From NCBI GenBank assembly GCA_023436225.1, contig JAEZKA010000056.1, positions 115,972 to 179,971 on the forward strand: 64,000 nt of DNA. Direction: 5' to 3'. Below, piece after piece: positions 1-8,461 of this stretch. The position numbers and the translations under genes are program-made. Under the pieces are notes generated by a model that ran no database searches, had not been told where the DNA came from, and saw only the letters and a program-made list of their open reading frames with translations. The stretch comes from Bacillota bacterium (GTDB taxonomy: Bacteria; Bacillota; Clostridia; Lachnospirales; Lachnospiraceae). The stretch's first letter is position 1. Each line of letters starts with the position of its first letter.

Positions 1-1895
1 TGTCCTGGGTAGACTTCGTTTGTTTCTTCTGTTTTCTTCTCATCAATCCAGGTAGTGTACCTGGAACTGGCATAAGGAGCCGTCGCCTCAAATGGAATCC
101 ACCCCACGCCTTCTATATAAGCTTCTGCCCATGCATGGGCTTGACTATTCTTAATCGGATACATATTATCATTATCTTGATGTTCGAATTTCGCTACAAA
201 GCCCTCCAGGTATCTCATCGGAACTCCGATGCATCTGCCCAGTACTGCCATCGCTGTTGCATAGGAGGTGCAATACCCCTCCCTGCCCTCAAATAGGAAG
301 TAATCCACAAAATCCTGTCCCTCCGGCGGAATTGTCGGGGATAAACTATAGGTATAGGTCTGCAGATAAGCTTCAATCGCCTTGAGCTTATCATAGGTAG
401 AAGCATAATCTGCAGTAATATCCTCCGCTAATTCCTTGACTCTTATCGGCAACTCTTCCGGCAGCACGGTATATTTCTCCTTAATCAGCTTTGCTCTTTC
501 GCCGAACAGCTCATAGAAACCCCATCTTTTAACAAAGCTGCTTGCCTTATCCAGAATTAGAGCATTATCCTCCAGCCACTCAAGGGAATCCAGCTTAACA
601 CTATTTGCATTGTTATAAGAAAAGTTATCCGCCTCCTGAAGCATTTTTACAAATGCTTCCCCTTTTAAATTCATCTCAAAGAATACACCTTCATAGTTTG
701 TTCCTCTCCCCTTCGGCTTCTCAAAGGTTATGTTTGAGGAGGCCGCCCTTGGATAGGTAGAATCCGGGAGAAAGTTAAACCAGCTGGTCTTTAATGGGTA
801 GAAGAAGGTCTTTGTCTTAATATTATTGTATTGCACCTTCAAGATAACCGCTTCGACATACCGATTGTTCTCCAAGTCCTCCAAGTTCTGCCGAGATAGC
901 GCATATGCCAATTCCTGATAGTCGAGCTTATATTCCTGCTCCTCCGGCAGATAATCCGTCCTGCTCTTCTCCCAGCTGTATCCGGTGTAGGTGTCACTGA
1001 CAGAACCAATCAGATAAATAGCCCGGTTACGCACCGATCCACTGAATCTCATGGCAACCTTCTCGTCCCTAATCAGATTCCCATTATCATTGACCAGCTT
1101 CCCGTTTTCTTCGGAATATCCGGTAAGACTGATGAAAAATTCATTGGGATGCTTACTAAAATAATAATCCAGGTCTGTACTCCAGTGTTCAAACTGATCT
1201 TTCACATTTTTATAGATATTACGAACCGTCGTCCATTGAATCGGTTCCTCCTTTGAAGGCATCGCAACAGCTAGTATCGCAAGAAGCAGACAGATTGGAA
1301 CCAGATAGAGAATACTTTCCTTCTTTTCCTGCTTTCCCGTTTTACGGGCATAGATGATACCGTAACACTCTAATATGATAGACAGAAGGTAAAAGAGGCA
1401 AATAGCAACTACTGCCTTATTGATGTTCATCTTACGAATACTTAGAAGCACAAGGACTGCTATCACAACAACCGCTAAGGATATTTTGAGTATTTGAGTC
1501 CTCGTCAACAGAAAGAAGATAATTACTCCCAATATACTAATCATTAAAATTGTGATATTTGAAAACCTGGCTTGATAGAGCTCCTCTGAACCATTATAGG
1601 CAGCCACCCAATCCCAGTACTCCCGGACCCATATCAATGGATTGAATTTTCTTATCCAAAAGATTAAAGCCAGAATCGGAATAATACTAGCCAAAATCAG
1701 ATAGGTCACCATATTTTTCTTATTCAAATCAATAAGAAAGATCCCCAGTGCCGGAAGAAAAGAAAAAAAAGCGCATAAAAAAATCGCTACCCGAAGTTCA
1801 AAGTATTGGTTGATTACTAATGCCAACGCCCAGCTTAAAGCCATGCTTAACAAGGTTCGATATGCCTGATATAGCTTTTCTCTGTCTTGAAACAT
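1..1895 (-). CDS. Membrane-bound transglutaminase-like protein (3' end outside window)
   Basis: The open frame runs from an ATG at 1895, behind a G-rich stretch in the 5' flank, to the window edge, about 631 codons without a stop. The N-terminal third is strongly hydrophobic and reads as several membrane segments. A soluble region follows, then a transglutaminase-like core near the window edge. The nucleophile lies in EGREGYCTSYATAM (about residue 542) and the catalytic His in NSQAHAWAEAY (about 585), followed by GWIPFEAT where the third residue normally sits. This matches the TgpA/DUF3488-type membrane transglutaminases. It is last in a run with MoxR and DUF58 genes, a widespread trio thought to act at the cell envelope. 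Substrate unknown. The C-terminus, possibly with a further membrane helix, is missing. Confidence 0.88.
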   Translation of the reverse strand, partial: MFQDREKLYQAYRTLLSMALSWALALVINQYFELRVAIFLCAFFSFLPALGIFLIDLNKKNMVTYLILASIIPILALIFWIRKFNPLIWVREYWDWVAAYNGSEELYQARFSNITILMISILGVIIFFLLTRTQILKISLAVVVIAVLVLLSIRKMNINKAVVAICLFYLLSIILECYGIIYARKTGKQEKKESILYLVPICLLLAILAVAMPSKEEPIQWTTVRNIYKNVKDQFEHWSTDLDYYFSKHPNEFFISLTGYSEENGKLVNDNGNLIRDEKVAMRFSGSVRNRAIYLIGSVSDTYTGYSWEKSRTDYLPEEQEYKLDYQELAYALSRQNLEDLENNRYVEAVILKVQYNNIKTKTFFYPLKTSWFNFLPDSTYPRAASSNITFEKPKGRGTNYEGVFFEMNLKGEAFVKMLQEADNFSYNNANSVKLDSLEWLEDNALILDKASSFVKRWGFYELFGERAKLIKEKYTVLPEELPIRVKELAEDITADYASTYDKLKAIEAYLQTYTYSLSPTIPPEGQDFVDYFLFEGREGYCTSYATAMAVLGRCIGVPMRYLEGFVAKFEHQDNDNMYPIKNSQAHAWAEAYIEGVGWIPFEATAPYASSRYTTWIDEKKTEETNEVYPG

Positions 1896-2032
1896 AAAAG
1901 CCCCCCCAGTTTCGTAATTCACTAATTACCAATTAACACCCGCTCATTAAATTAGTTTGTGCTAAGTATGCTTTACACTTTGGTTACGCAGGCACAAACC
2001 AGGAAGTGAGAAAATCAATTTCTATTATCACA

Positions 2033-3220
2033 CTATTCTGAGGACAGGATATCTGCAATCTCATCCTCGGACATAATCTGATATACCACTACGCCGGATA
2101 GCTTTATACCATCCTTTAATTCCTTAGTATTTTCGGATGTATCATCACTGATCAGCAAGATACAGATGTGATTTCCTCTCGAAACGACTTGCAGAGCAGC
2201 AAGATAAAGCTCCTTCGTCAAATAATGGGTCGCTACAACACAAAATATTCCTTCTTCCCCGCGTAAGAGTCTCTCGGCAAGCAATTCATTAACGGGGATA
2301 TAGCTGTCGAAGCGAATACGTACACAAGCTTTATAGAAGGCATTAAAATCTTCTTTGGAGTGAATGTCTACTGATTTCTTACCATCCATTTCATAAATAA
2401 TTTGGGAAGGAGTTCCTCTCTGTGCATAGAAGTTTGAGATTGCCAGAACACTCTCAATAATCTTATCCTCAGCAATAACAACCTTCATCTCATCTTCCTT
2501 TATCATCACCAAATCCATGAAAAGAATGATTTCTGCTTTTGGGATATGCTGATACTTTCTTGTAATCAGTTCCCGCATTCTAGCAGAGGCTTTCCAGTGA
2601 ATCTGCTTTTTGCTGTCACCCGAATTATACTTTCTCATCTCGGTATCCAGTTCTTCAGCAGCCAAATTACCGGCACGCAGGGGATTCTTAACATCCGTCT
2701 GAGGCGGTGCTATTCCCAGCTGCTCCAGAGGCACAATTCTCGGAAGTACCACTGCCTTAAGCTTTGATGAGATAGGATAGGTTATGCTGAAGAGATAGAG
2801 AAAGTCTGTTACTTCGATGGAATTCACCCCGACATAATACTCGCCCCGATAGTTACACTTAATTCTGGTCTCCAATCGCTCGCTTTCACTTGGCAGAAGA
2901 CTATATTCTACATTCTGATGCGCAGCTTCTATCGTTGATTTATCACCCAGAAAATTAACTTTAACATTACGGAAGGTAACATAATCTTCATTAGCTATAA
3001 CAAAGGAATATGTAGTCCAATCACCCTTTACCACCATATAGGTATCCATTCTCTGGTAGATCTTAAAGCGGAAATAAACATACAGGGTATAAAGGAAAGC
3101 AACGATCGGAATGAAAATCGACAAATAAAACAGAGCATAGGAAATATTGCCTCCGAAATAGGAGGCAAATATACTACTTCCGATAATTGCCGCTGTAAAA
3201 ATCAAACGATTTATTTTCAT
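2033..3220 (-). CDS. DUF58 family protein
   Basis: 395 residues. Two hydrophobic segments lie within the first 50 residues, followed by a cytoplasmic region. The DUF58 hallmark YNSGDSKKQIHWKASAR lies near residue 200, and the downstream part resembles a von Willebrand A-like fold. It sits 26 nt after the MoxR gene and before the transglutaminase gene, so the three are probably one transcript. Established knowledge: MoxR ATPases act as chaperones, and DUF58 proteins are their usual neighbours, but the molecular role is not settled. Length and gene order are typical for the family. Confidence 0.9.
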   Translation of the reverse strand: MKINRLIFTAAIIGSSIFASYFGGNISYALFYLSIFIPIVAFLYTLYVYFRFKIYQRMDTYMVVKGDWTTYSFVIANEDYVTFRNVKVNFLGDKSTIEAAHQNVEYSLLPSESERLETRIKCNYRGEYYVGVNSIEVTDFLYLFSITYPISSKLKAVVLPRIVPLEQLGIAPPQTDVKNPLRAGNLAAEELDTEMRKYNSGDSKKQIHWKASARMRELITRKYQHIPKAEIILFMDLVMIKEDEMKVVIAEDKIIESVLAISNFYAQRGTPSQIIYEMDGKKSVDIHSKEDFNAFYKACVRIRFDSYIPVNELLAERLLRGEEGIFCVVATHYLTKELYLAALQVVSRGNHICILLISDDTSENTKELKDGIKLSGVVVYQIMSEDEIADILSSE

Positions 3221-3246
3221 AGAAAATCTCCATTCGTATCCCTTAT

Positions 3247-4188
3247 CTACATTGCAAGCACTGGAACCGTTATCTTTGCAACCAATGCTTTTAAAATCTT
3301 TTCCACTTTGGTCTGTGATAATCTGGCCTCCGGTGCCAGAATGATACGATGGGCGAGCACAGGCAGCGCCAGCTTCATGATATCATCCGGGATACAGTAA
3401 TTTCTTCCTTCCAGATAGGCTAATGCTTGAGCAGCACGCAGCAATGCCAGTGTCGCTCTTGGGCTTGCTCCAAGGGAGATATTGCTATCCCTTCTTGTCT
3501 CCTGAACTATTTTAGTGATATAAGTCACCAGATCCTGATTTACCTTAACCTCTTCTACTTCCTTCTGCATCTGAATCAACATCTTACTGTCAACCACCGG
3601 CTCCAGCTTTTTCACCAGCTGATGCTTTAAGAAACGATCCGCCATTACCTTCTCATCTCCGGCCCCAGGATATCCGATGGATATCTTCATCATGAAACGG
3701 TCCAGCTGTGCCTCGGGAAGATTATAGGTTCCCAGATAATCAATGGGATTCTGTGTTGCAATTACCATAAACGGGCTGGGAAGCGGATAGGTCACGCCAT
3801 CTACTGTGACCTGCTTCTCCTCCATCGCCTCTAGTAAGCTTGCCTGAGTCTTTGGTGAAGTACGGTTAATCTCATCTGCCAGAATGATATTATTCACGAT
3901 GGCACCCTTGGAATATTCGAATTTTCCAGTCTGCATGTTATAAATGGAAAGTCCCGTAACGTCACTTGGGAGGGTGTCAGGTGTGAACTGAATACGGGTA
4001 TAACCGCAATCAATAGTCTGTGCTACTGTTTTAGCCAGAGTCGTCTTTCCGACTCCAGGAACGTCCTCCAGTAATAGATGTCCTCCAGCCAGTAAGGTAA
4101 CCAGAGTATGCTCGATCACTTCTTTCTTACCGACGATAATCTGTTCCATATTATGTATCATATCAGCAACTTTCTTTTGATTTTCCAT
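3247..4188 (-). CDS. MoxR-type AAA+ ATPase
   Basis: About 313 residues. Walker A is EDVPGVGKTTLAKT and Walker B is IILADEINRTSPK, with the MoxR sensor region around TQNPIDYLGTYNLPEAQLDRF. The C-terminal AAA lid carries LGASPRATLALLRAAQALA. The frame is open up to 4224 (12 more codons), but the SD-like GAGAAAGG lies inside that extension, so the ATG at 4188 is preferred. It is first in an operon with DUF58 and transglutaminase genes. MoxR proteins hydrolyse ATP to remodel client proteins, and the client here is unknown. Confidence 0.92.
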   Translation of the reverse strand: MENQKKVADMIHNMEQIIVGKKEVIEHTLVTLLAGGHLLLEDVPGVGKTTLAKTVAQTIDCGYTRIQFTPDTLPSDVTGLSIYNMQTGKFEYSKGAIVNNIILADEINRTSPKTQASLLEAMEEKQVTVDGVTYPLPSPFMVIATQNPIDYLGTYNLPEAQLDRFMMKISIGYPGAGDEKVMADRFLKHQLVKKLEPVVDSKMLIQMQKEVEEVKVNQDLVTYITKIVQETRRDSNISLGASPRATLALLRAAQALAYLEGRNYCIPDDIMKLALPVLAHRIILAPEARLSQTKVEKILKALVAKITVPVLAM

Positions 4189-4299
4189 ATTAATAACCAT
4201 ACCTTTCTCATAGGCCGCTAACATTGAGTTGCAGGCACAATTTTGCTAATTAAGCAATTTAAGCTGTTTCATATTACTTATTTTGTAAACCCTTCCATT

Positions 4300-4329
4300 A
4301 TTATACTTTATTTGCCGGAAGTAAAGCAA
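4300..4329 (-). promoter_or_regulatory. Sigma-A promoter for the MoxR operon
   Basis: On the minus strand TTGCTT (4324-4329), an 18-bp spacer and a perfect TATAAT (4300-4305) lie about 110 bp upstream of the MoxR start. The long 5' leader shows no obvious riboswitch. Confidence 0.6.
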
Positions 4330-4472
4330 GTAAGAATTGCAATACTTTTTGTACTATTTATGCACAATTTAGCGATTTTACCCTCCTGATAAAATCTTAT
4401 TAACCCTGGTGATTCCTGCAATAGAGAGATCGCCAGAATGCTCCACAAATTAACTACTAATATGAATCACAA

Positions 4473-4516
4473 AAGGATGCCGTCAACCCCGTATACGGTA
4501 TGTCGACAACATCCTT
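4473..4516 (-). terminator. Terminator after mtnN
   Basis: AAGGATG (4473-4479) pairs with CATCCTT (4510-4516), with extra GTC/GAC pairing inside. On the minus strand it is followed by a short TTTTG run, a weak U-tract. It sits 8 nt past the mtnN stop. Confidence 0.6.
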
Positions 4517-4523
4517 ACTAAAA

Positions 4524-5222
4524 TTATAATTTTGCTACTAATCCATTTAAAAGCTTTACCGTGTTTCGAATTGCTATTTTTTCAAATTCTTGATAGCTCA
4601 TCTCTGCACTGTGATCTGCCTTATCCGAAATTGCACGGATAATCAGGAATGGTATCTGATTCAGATATGCGGCTTGCGCAATTGCCGCTCCCTCCATCTC
4701 CGTACAATAACCATTAAAGTTATCCACTAACCAGGTCTTCTTCTCACTGTCTGATATAAACTGATCTCCACTTACAATCCTTCCTATATGAACTCCAACA
4801 TCGGGAATTACCTCACTACACACTTCCTTGGCGAGAGTAATCAGACGTTCGTCTGCCTGAAAGATGGAGGCTTCCATTCGGGGTATAACACCCGCAGGAT
4901 AACCGAACCCCGTAGCATCTATATCATGCTGCTGTGTGTCCGTCGAAAGTACGATGTCTGCAATATCGATCTCATTTCTCAGAGAACCTGCAACACCGGT
5001 ATTGATCACTGCATCAACATGAAAAATGTCAACCAGTATCTGTGTACATACGGCCGCGTTTACCTTACCGATTCCGCAGCGTACCACAACTACCTCATGG
5101 CCCTGCAGGCTACCCTCATAAAATTCCATAGAGGCAATGGTCCGTACCTGAACTCCTACCATCTGGCCCTTCAGAATATGAACCTCTTCATCCATTGCTC
5201 CTATAATTCCAATTTTCTTCAT
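4524..5222 (-). CDS. mtnN: 5'-methylthioadenosine/S-adenosylhomocysteine nucleosidase
   Basis: 233 residues from the ATG at 5222, which has GGAGAAGG four nt upstream; an open extension to 5243 lacks a ribosome site. It opens with KKIGIIGAMDEEV, holding the conserved catalytic glutamate near residue 12. It also has CTEMEGAAIAQ for ribose binding and RAISDKAD with the catalytic Asp near residue 195. It hydrolyses MTA and S-adenosylhomocysteine to adenine plus the thioribose or homocysteine compound, which recycles methyl-cycle products and feeds AI-2 precursor formation. Length is normal. It is transcribed alone, from a promoter about 190 bp upstream with a structured leader. Confidence 0.95.
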   Translation of the reverse strand: MKKIGIIGAMDEEVHILKGQMVGVQVRTIASMEFYEGSLQGHEVVVVRCGIGKVNAAVCTQILVDIFHVDAVINTGVAGSLRNEIDIADIVLSTDTQQHDIDATGFGYPAGVIPRMEASIFQADERLITLAKEVCSEVIPDVGVHIGRIVSGDQFISDSEKKTWLVDNFNGYCTEMEGAAIAQAAYLNQIPFLIIRAISDKADHSAEMSYQEFEKIAIRNTVKLLNGLVAKL

Positions 5223-5249
5223 TATACCTTCTCCTTCATACATTTCTCT

Positions 5250-5410
5250 AATAGATTGAAATTTGCTTTATATTCACACGAAAGAAGCGTGCCTGCTCTT
5301 ACCGCAAATGTCTCATTAATACCTGGAAGAACAGGGAAACTGCTCCAGTGGTAAGCTTTGCAGTCCTTCCTAGGAATTATTGCTTTATATAAATTCTTTA
5401 TTCGCTCTAC
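5250..5410 (-). ncRNA. Structured leader or small RNA upstream of mtnN (unidentified)
   Basis: Between the promoter at 5417-5445 and mtnN the minus strand can fold into one long interrupted hairpin. Outer TTTATAT pairs with ATATAAA, then GAAG/CTTC, CTGC/GCAG, CTTACC/GGTAAG and an apical CTGGA/TCCAG with GCAG/CTGT. A single-stranded stretch is left on the 3' side. No coding potential is visible. The rod shape with a bubble recalls 6S RNA, but I cannot match a consensus, and I see no SAM or SAH riboswitch core. It could be an mtnN leader or an independent RNA. Confidence 0.35.
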
Positions 5411-5416
5411 TCATAT

Positions 5417-5445
5417 ATTTTATATGATTTAAAGAAGAAGTACAA
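5417..5445 (-). promoter_or_regulatory. Promoter of the mtnN leader
   Basis: Minus strand TTGTAC (5440-5445), 17-bp spacer, TAAAAT (5417-5422). Predicted start near 5410, giving a leader of about 190 nt before the mtnN ATG. Confidence 0.5.
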
Positions 5446-5463
5446 CGTTTCAAAAAAATTCAT

Positions 5464-5597
5464 TTGCAAAATAGTAGGGTCTGAGATACAATGTATTCGA
5501 TTATCACTAGCATAACTAAAGTTGTAGCTAATAGAGTCCTTGCTACATATAATTTAATAAACGCTGAATTAATAAAGGTACTTTTTGTACCTTTTTT
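5464..5597 (+). ncRNA. Possible ~100-nt small RNA or attenuated leader before the TSCPD-murG genes
   Basis: A promoter-like TTGCAA (5464-5469), 17-bp spacer and TACAAT (5487-5492) is followed about 80 nt later by an intrinsic-terminator shape. That is AAAGGTAC (5574-5581), a five-T loop and GTACCTTT (5587-5594), then further Ts. Inside, TGTAGC and GCTACA form another small stem. There is no ORF with a ribosome site. It could be a free sRNA or a conditional terminator in the leader of the downstream genes. Confidence 0.35.
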
Positions 5598-5685
5598 ACC
5601 TTGCGAGGAGGTATACTCCATTTCAGAGAAGCTTTTTATGCTGGTAGTCTGATTAGTGAATGAAAGGTCAGGTAAGAATTAAGAT

Positions 5686-5931
5686 ATGGTATATAAGACA
5701 TCAGGTGTATGTAGCCGAGAAATACATTTTGAGATAGACGAGAAGACCAACACGATAACTACCCTTAATTTTAAAGGAGGCTGCAGTGGTAACACCAGCG
5801 GAATCTCTAAGTTGGTCGTTGGGATGAAGGTTGATGATATAATCCGTAAATTAGAAGGTGTGACCTGTGATTTACGCCCCACCTCCTGCCCAGATCAATT
5901 GGCGAAGGCATTAAAGGAATGGAGGTCTTAA
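5686..5931 (+). CDS. TSCPD domain protein (TIGR03905-type)
   Basis: 81 residues ending in [16 protein letters not shown], the signature that names the TSCPD domain, with two further cysteines in SGVCSREI and GGCSGN. The domain also occurs at the C-terminus of adenosylcobalamin-dependent ribonucleotide reductases; stand-alone copies in Clostridia have no proven role, though the cysteine pattern suggests metal binding or redox activity. The stop codon lies 2 nt before the murG start, so the two genes are translationally linked and share a transcript. Confidence 0.85.
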   Translation: MVYKTSGVCSREIHFEIDEKTNTITTLNFKGGCSGNTSGISKLVVGMKVDDIIRKLEGVTCDLRPTSCPDQLAKALKEWRS

Positions 5932-5933
5932 GA

Positions 5934-7001
5934 ATGAAACGTATCGTTTTAACCGGAGGAGGAACTGCAGGTCATGTAACCCCATGTATTGCATTACTTC
6001 CACAACTAAAGCAGGAGGGTTATGACATTCAGTACATTGGCTCTTATCAGGGAATCGAACGTAAGCTCATTGAAGAATACGGCATACCTTATCATGGTAT
6101 TTCCTCCGGTAAATTAAGAAGATACCTTGACCCCAAGAATTTTTCCGATCCCTTCAAGGTTATGAAGGGTTATCTGGAAGCACGAAAACTACTAAAAATG
6201 CTGAAACCGGATATTGTGTTTTCAAAGGGCGGCTTTGTAACGGTACCCGTCGTTCTTGCTGCAAAGAGCAACAAGATTCCGGTTATTGTTCATGAATCCG
6301 ATATTACTCCGGGATTAGCCAATAAGCTTGCTCTTCCCTCTGCCTCAAAAATTTGTGTTAATTTTCCTGAAACCTTAAAGTATCTTCCGGAGGGTAAGGC
6401 GGTTCTAACCGGGACGCCCATCCGTAAGGAGCTTTTCTCCGGGAACAAGCTTCGTGGCTTAGATTTCTGTGGTTTTACTGCGAATAAGCCTGTATTGCTG
6501 ATCATTGGCGGCAGCACCGGCTCACGGGTAATTAATGAGATTATTCGCGGAATGCTTCCGACCCTGCTTCGTGATTACCAAGTGATACACCTTTGTGGTA
6601 AGGGCAATCTGGATGAACGCCTAAATGATACCAGCGGTTATGCGCAATTTGAATATATACGCGCAGAGCTAAGTGACCTTCTTGCTGCTGCCGACCTTGT
6701 TATCTCAAGAGCAGGAGCTAATGTTATCTGTGAACTTTTAGCTCTCAGAAAGCCCAATATCTTGATTCCTCTATCAGCGAAGGCCAGTCGCGGAGATCAA
6801 ATTCTGAATGCCGAATCCTTCGAACGACAAGGATATTCCTATCTGCTGAAGGAAGAGGACCTCTCGATTGCAAAGCTTCTGGAGGCAATCGGTACCGTTG
6901 CTGAAAAGAAGCAGGACTATATCAATGTCATGAGCAAAAGTGATTTAAATAATTCCATTGATACCATTGTAAAGCTGATCAAAGAGACAGAAAAGCAATA
7001 G
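5934..7001 (+). CDS. murG: UDP-GlcNAc:undecaprenyl-PP-MurNAc-pentapeptide GlcNAc transferase (MurG)
   Basis: 355 residues. The ATG at 5934 has GGAGG eight nt upstream; the five-codon longer frame is not needed. GT28 features are the glycine-rich loop [10 protein letters not shown] at the N-terminus, [10 protein letters not shown] near residue 190, and the UDP-GlcNAc site [23 protein letters not shown] in separated blocks. It adds GlcNAc to lipid I to make lipid II on the cytoplasmic face of the membrane. Here it lies outside a dcw cluster and is paired with a TSCPD gene. Many Clostridia carry such extra murG copies, so this may be a paralogue. Confidence 0.93.
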   Translation: MKRIVLTGGGTAGHVTPCIALLPQLKQEGYDIQYIGSYQGIERKLIEEYGIPYHGISSGKLRRYLDPKNFSDPFKVMKGYLEARKLLKMLKPDIVFSKGGFVTVPVVLAAKSNKIPVIVHESDITPGLANKLALPSASKICVNFPETLKYLPEGKAVLTGTPIRKELFSGNKLRGLDFCGFTANKPVLLIIGGSTGSRVINEIIRGMLPTLLRDYQVIHLCGKGNLDERLNDTSGYAQFEYIRAELSDLLAAADLVISRAGANVICELLALRKPNILIPLSAKASRGDQILNAESFERQGYSYLLKEEDLSIAKLLEAIGTVAEKKQDYINVMSKSDLNNSIDTIVKLIKETEKQ

Positions 7002-7050
7002 CACGAACTAATCTAGTAAAATATCACCGTTCTGATTCATAGAACATAAT

Positions 7051-7097
7051 AAACCCTGCATAAGGTACTCTTATCGATACCTTATTGCAGGGTTTTT
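7051..7097. terminator. Bidirectional terminator between murG and the HIT gene
   Basis: AAACCCTGCATAAGGTA pairs with TACCTTATTGCAGGGTTT around a short loop, with Ts on the 3' side and As on the 5' side, so it can stop both convergent genes. Confidence 0.9.
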
Positions 7098-7105
7098 CAA
7101 GTATA

Positions 7106-7522
7106 TTATTCAATTTTAGCAGCAATTGCTGCTGCTAAGGCTACTGCTTCGCCGTCTTCATATTTACCAGGCGACCAGGTGGTCTTTACCTGATCCCTAT
7201 AATATCTGGGTATGAGGTGCATATGGAAGTGAAATATAGTCTGACCTGCTGCCTCTCCATTATTCTGCAACAAATTCATACCATCGCAGTGGAGCTCAGC
7301 TTGAATTGCCTTGGCAAGTTTACGAGCAACAGGCAAAGCCTTCACAGCGGTATCCTCGTCCAGTTCGTATAAATTAACTGCGTGCCTTTTTGACAGAATA
7401 ATCGTATGTCCCTTTGCTGCTGGAGAAATATCCATGATTGCCTTAAAATCTTCATCCTCATAAACGACTGCCGAAGGAATCTCTCCGGCAATAATCTTGC
7501 AAAATATACAATTGTCTTGCAT
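7106..7522 (-). CDS. HIT family nucleotide hydrolase/transferase
   Basis: 138 residues from the ATG at 7522, preceded by GGAGG and a 7-nt spacer; the longer open frame to 7615 is intergenic. It opens with the CIFCKIIAGEIPS block and ends with the histidine-triad motif HFHMHLIPR, whose middle His is the nucleophile in the Hint/Fhit branches. Proteins of this length resemble HinT-type purine phosphoramidases. It is a monocistronic gene convergent with murG. Confidence 0.92.
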   Translation of the reverse strand: MQDNCIFCKIIAGEIPSAVVYEDEDFKAIMDISPAAKGHTIILSKRHAVNLYELDEDTAVKALPVARKLAKAIQAELHCDGMNLLQNNGEAAGQTIFHFHMHLIPRYYRDQVKTTWSPGKYEDGEAVALAAAIAAKIE

Positions 7523-7647
7523 AAAATAACCTCCTATGTCGATTGTTGTTCTACTCTTTTTATTGTATTTATTTCCATAATTTGATATTATGATAGATAA
7601 TAAAACCATTTTCACGGTTTATCCTTCATTCGAAAGGGGGATATGGA

Positions 7648-8400
7648 ATGTTATCCGAATACAGTAATGACACAATTGCCGGCATGGTTAAAAGTAATCC
7701 TGATTTAGAGGCTCTCATTCAATCAATTACAACCGCAAATAAGAAAACCACCTCGATGTTCGTTCATGAGCTTCGCAATCCTTTAGCCTTATTAAAGGGC
7801 ACCATACAATATATCGAAATGAAGCAGCCCGAGGTAAAGAATTATAAATACTGGGACCAGGTACAGGAACTGATTAATGATATGGAGCGCATCATGCAGG
7901 ACGCTTCCTTACTTAATAATTCGAATCAGCTTACAAAGGAGGATACTAACTTAATCTCCTTAATGGAAAATATCCTCGTTAGCTTTATGCCACAGGCAAT
8001 TTCCGGAAATATTGACCTTACCCTTACCGTAGTTCCTGACAGCGAAGCTGCATTTATGAACTATCACTGTGATGGTGGTAAGCTGAAGCAGGTTTTTATC
8101 AATATACTTAAGAATGCCTTTGAGGCAACACAGCCAGGCAACTTTATACATATAGAGCTGACACAGCTTCCCGAATCAACCTCTTCCCCCTCCAAGCTTT
8201 CGATTGCTATCAGTAATAATGGTCATCCCATTCCTGAGGAGGCTCTTGAGAGTATCTTCCAACCCTTTGTTACCTTTAAAAAGAACGGAACCGGAGTAGG
8301 TCTCGCTTTAGCCAGAAAAGTGATTGATCTGCATTATGGAAGCATCACTGTCGTATCAGACGAAGCCTGTACCAACTTTACGATTTTACTTCCGCGATAA
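7648..8400 (+). CDS. Soluble histidine kinase without a sensor domain
   Basis: 250 residues, GGGGG ribosome site before the ATG. HisKA H-box VHELRNPLALLKGT is near residue 40. The HATPase_c part has the N-box INILKNAFEA (about 153), a G1 box reading ISNNGHPI (Asn where Asp is usual), the F-box IFQPFVT and the G2 box GTGVGLALAR. No membrane segment, PAS or GAF domain is visible, only about 35 residues before the H-box. No response regulator is adjacent. The compact kinase core resembles phosphorelay kinases such as the sporulation kinases. Target unknown. Confidence 0.88.
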   Translation: MLSEYSNDTIAGMVKSNPDLEALIQSITTANKKTTSMFVHELRNPLALLKGTIQYIEMKQPEVKNYKYWDQVQELINDMERIMQDASLLNNSNQLTKEDTNLISLMENILVSFMPQAISGNIDLTLTVVPDSEAAFMNYHCDGGKLKQVFINILKNAFEATQPGNFIHIELTQLPESTSSPSKLSIAISNNGHPIPEEALESIFQPFVTFKKNGTGVGLALARKVIDLHYGSITVVSDEACTNFTILLPR

Positions 8401-8461
8401 TTAAATCCTTACATGGAATACCTATCTTCCCTTTGTAGATCGCCTTTTATTTTCACACTGA

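Noticed and set aside
4788..5354. 188-codon plus-strand ORF opposite mtnN
   Set aside because: Antisense shadow of the well-supported mtnN frame; no ribosome site and no family resemblance.
5250..5410. SAM or SAH riboswitch before mtnN
   Set aside because: The conserved SAM-I, SAM-II and SAH core sequences were looked for and not seen.
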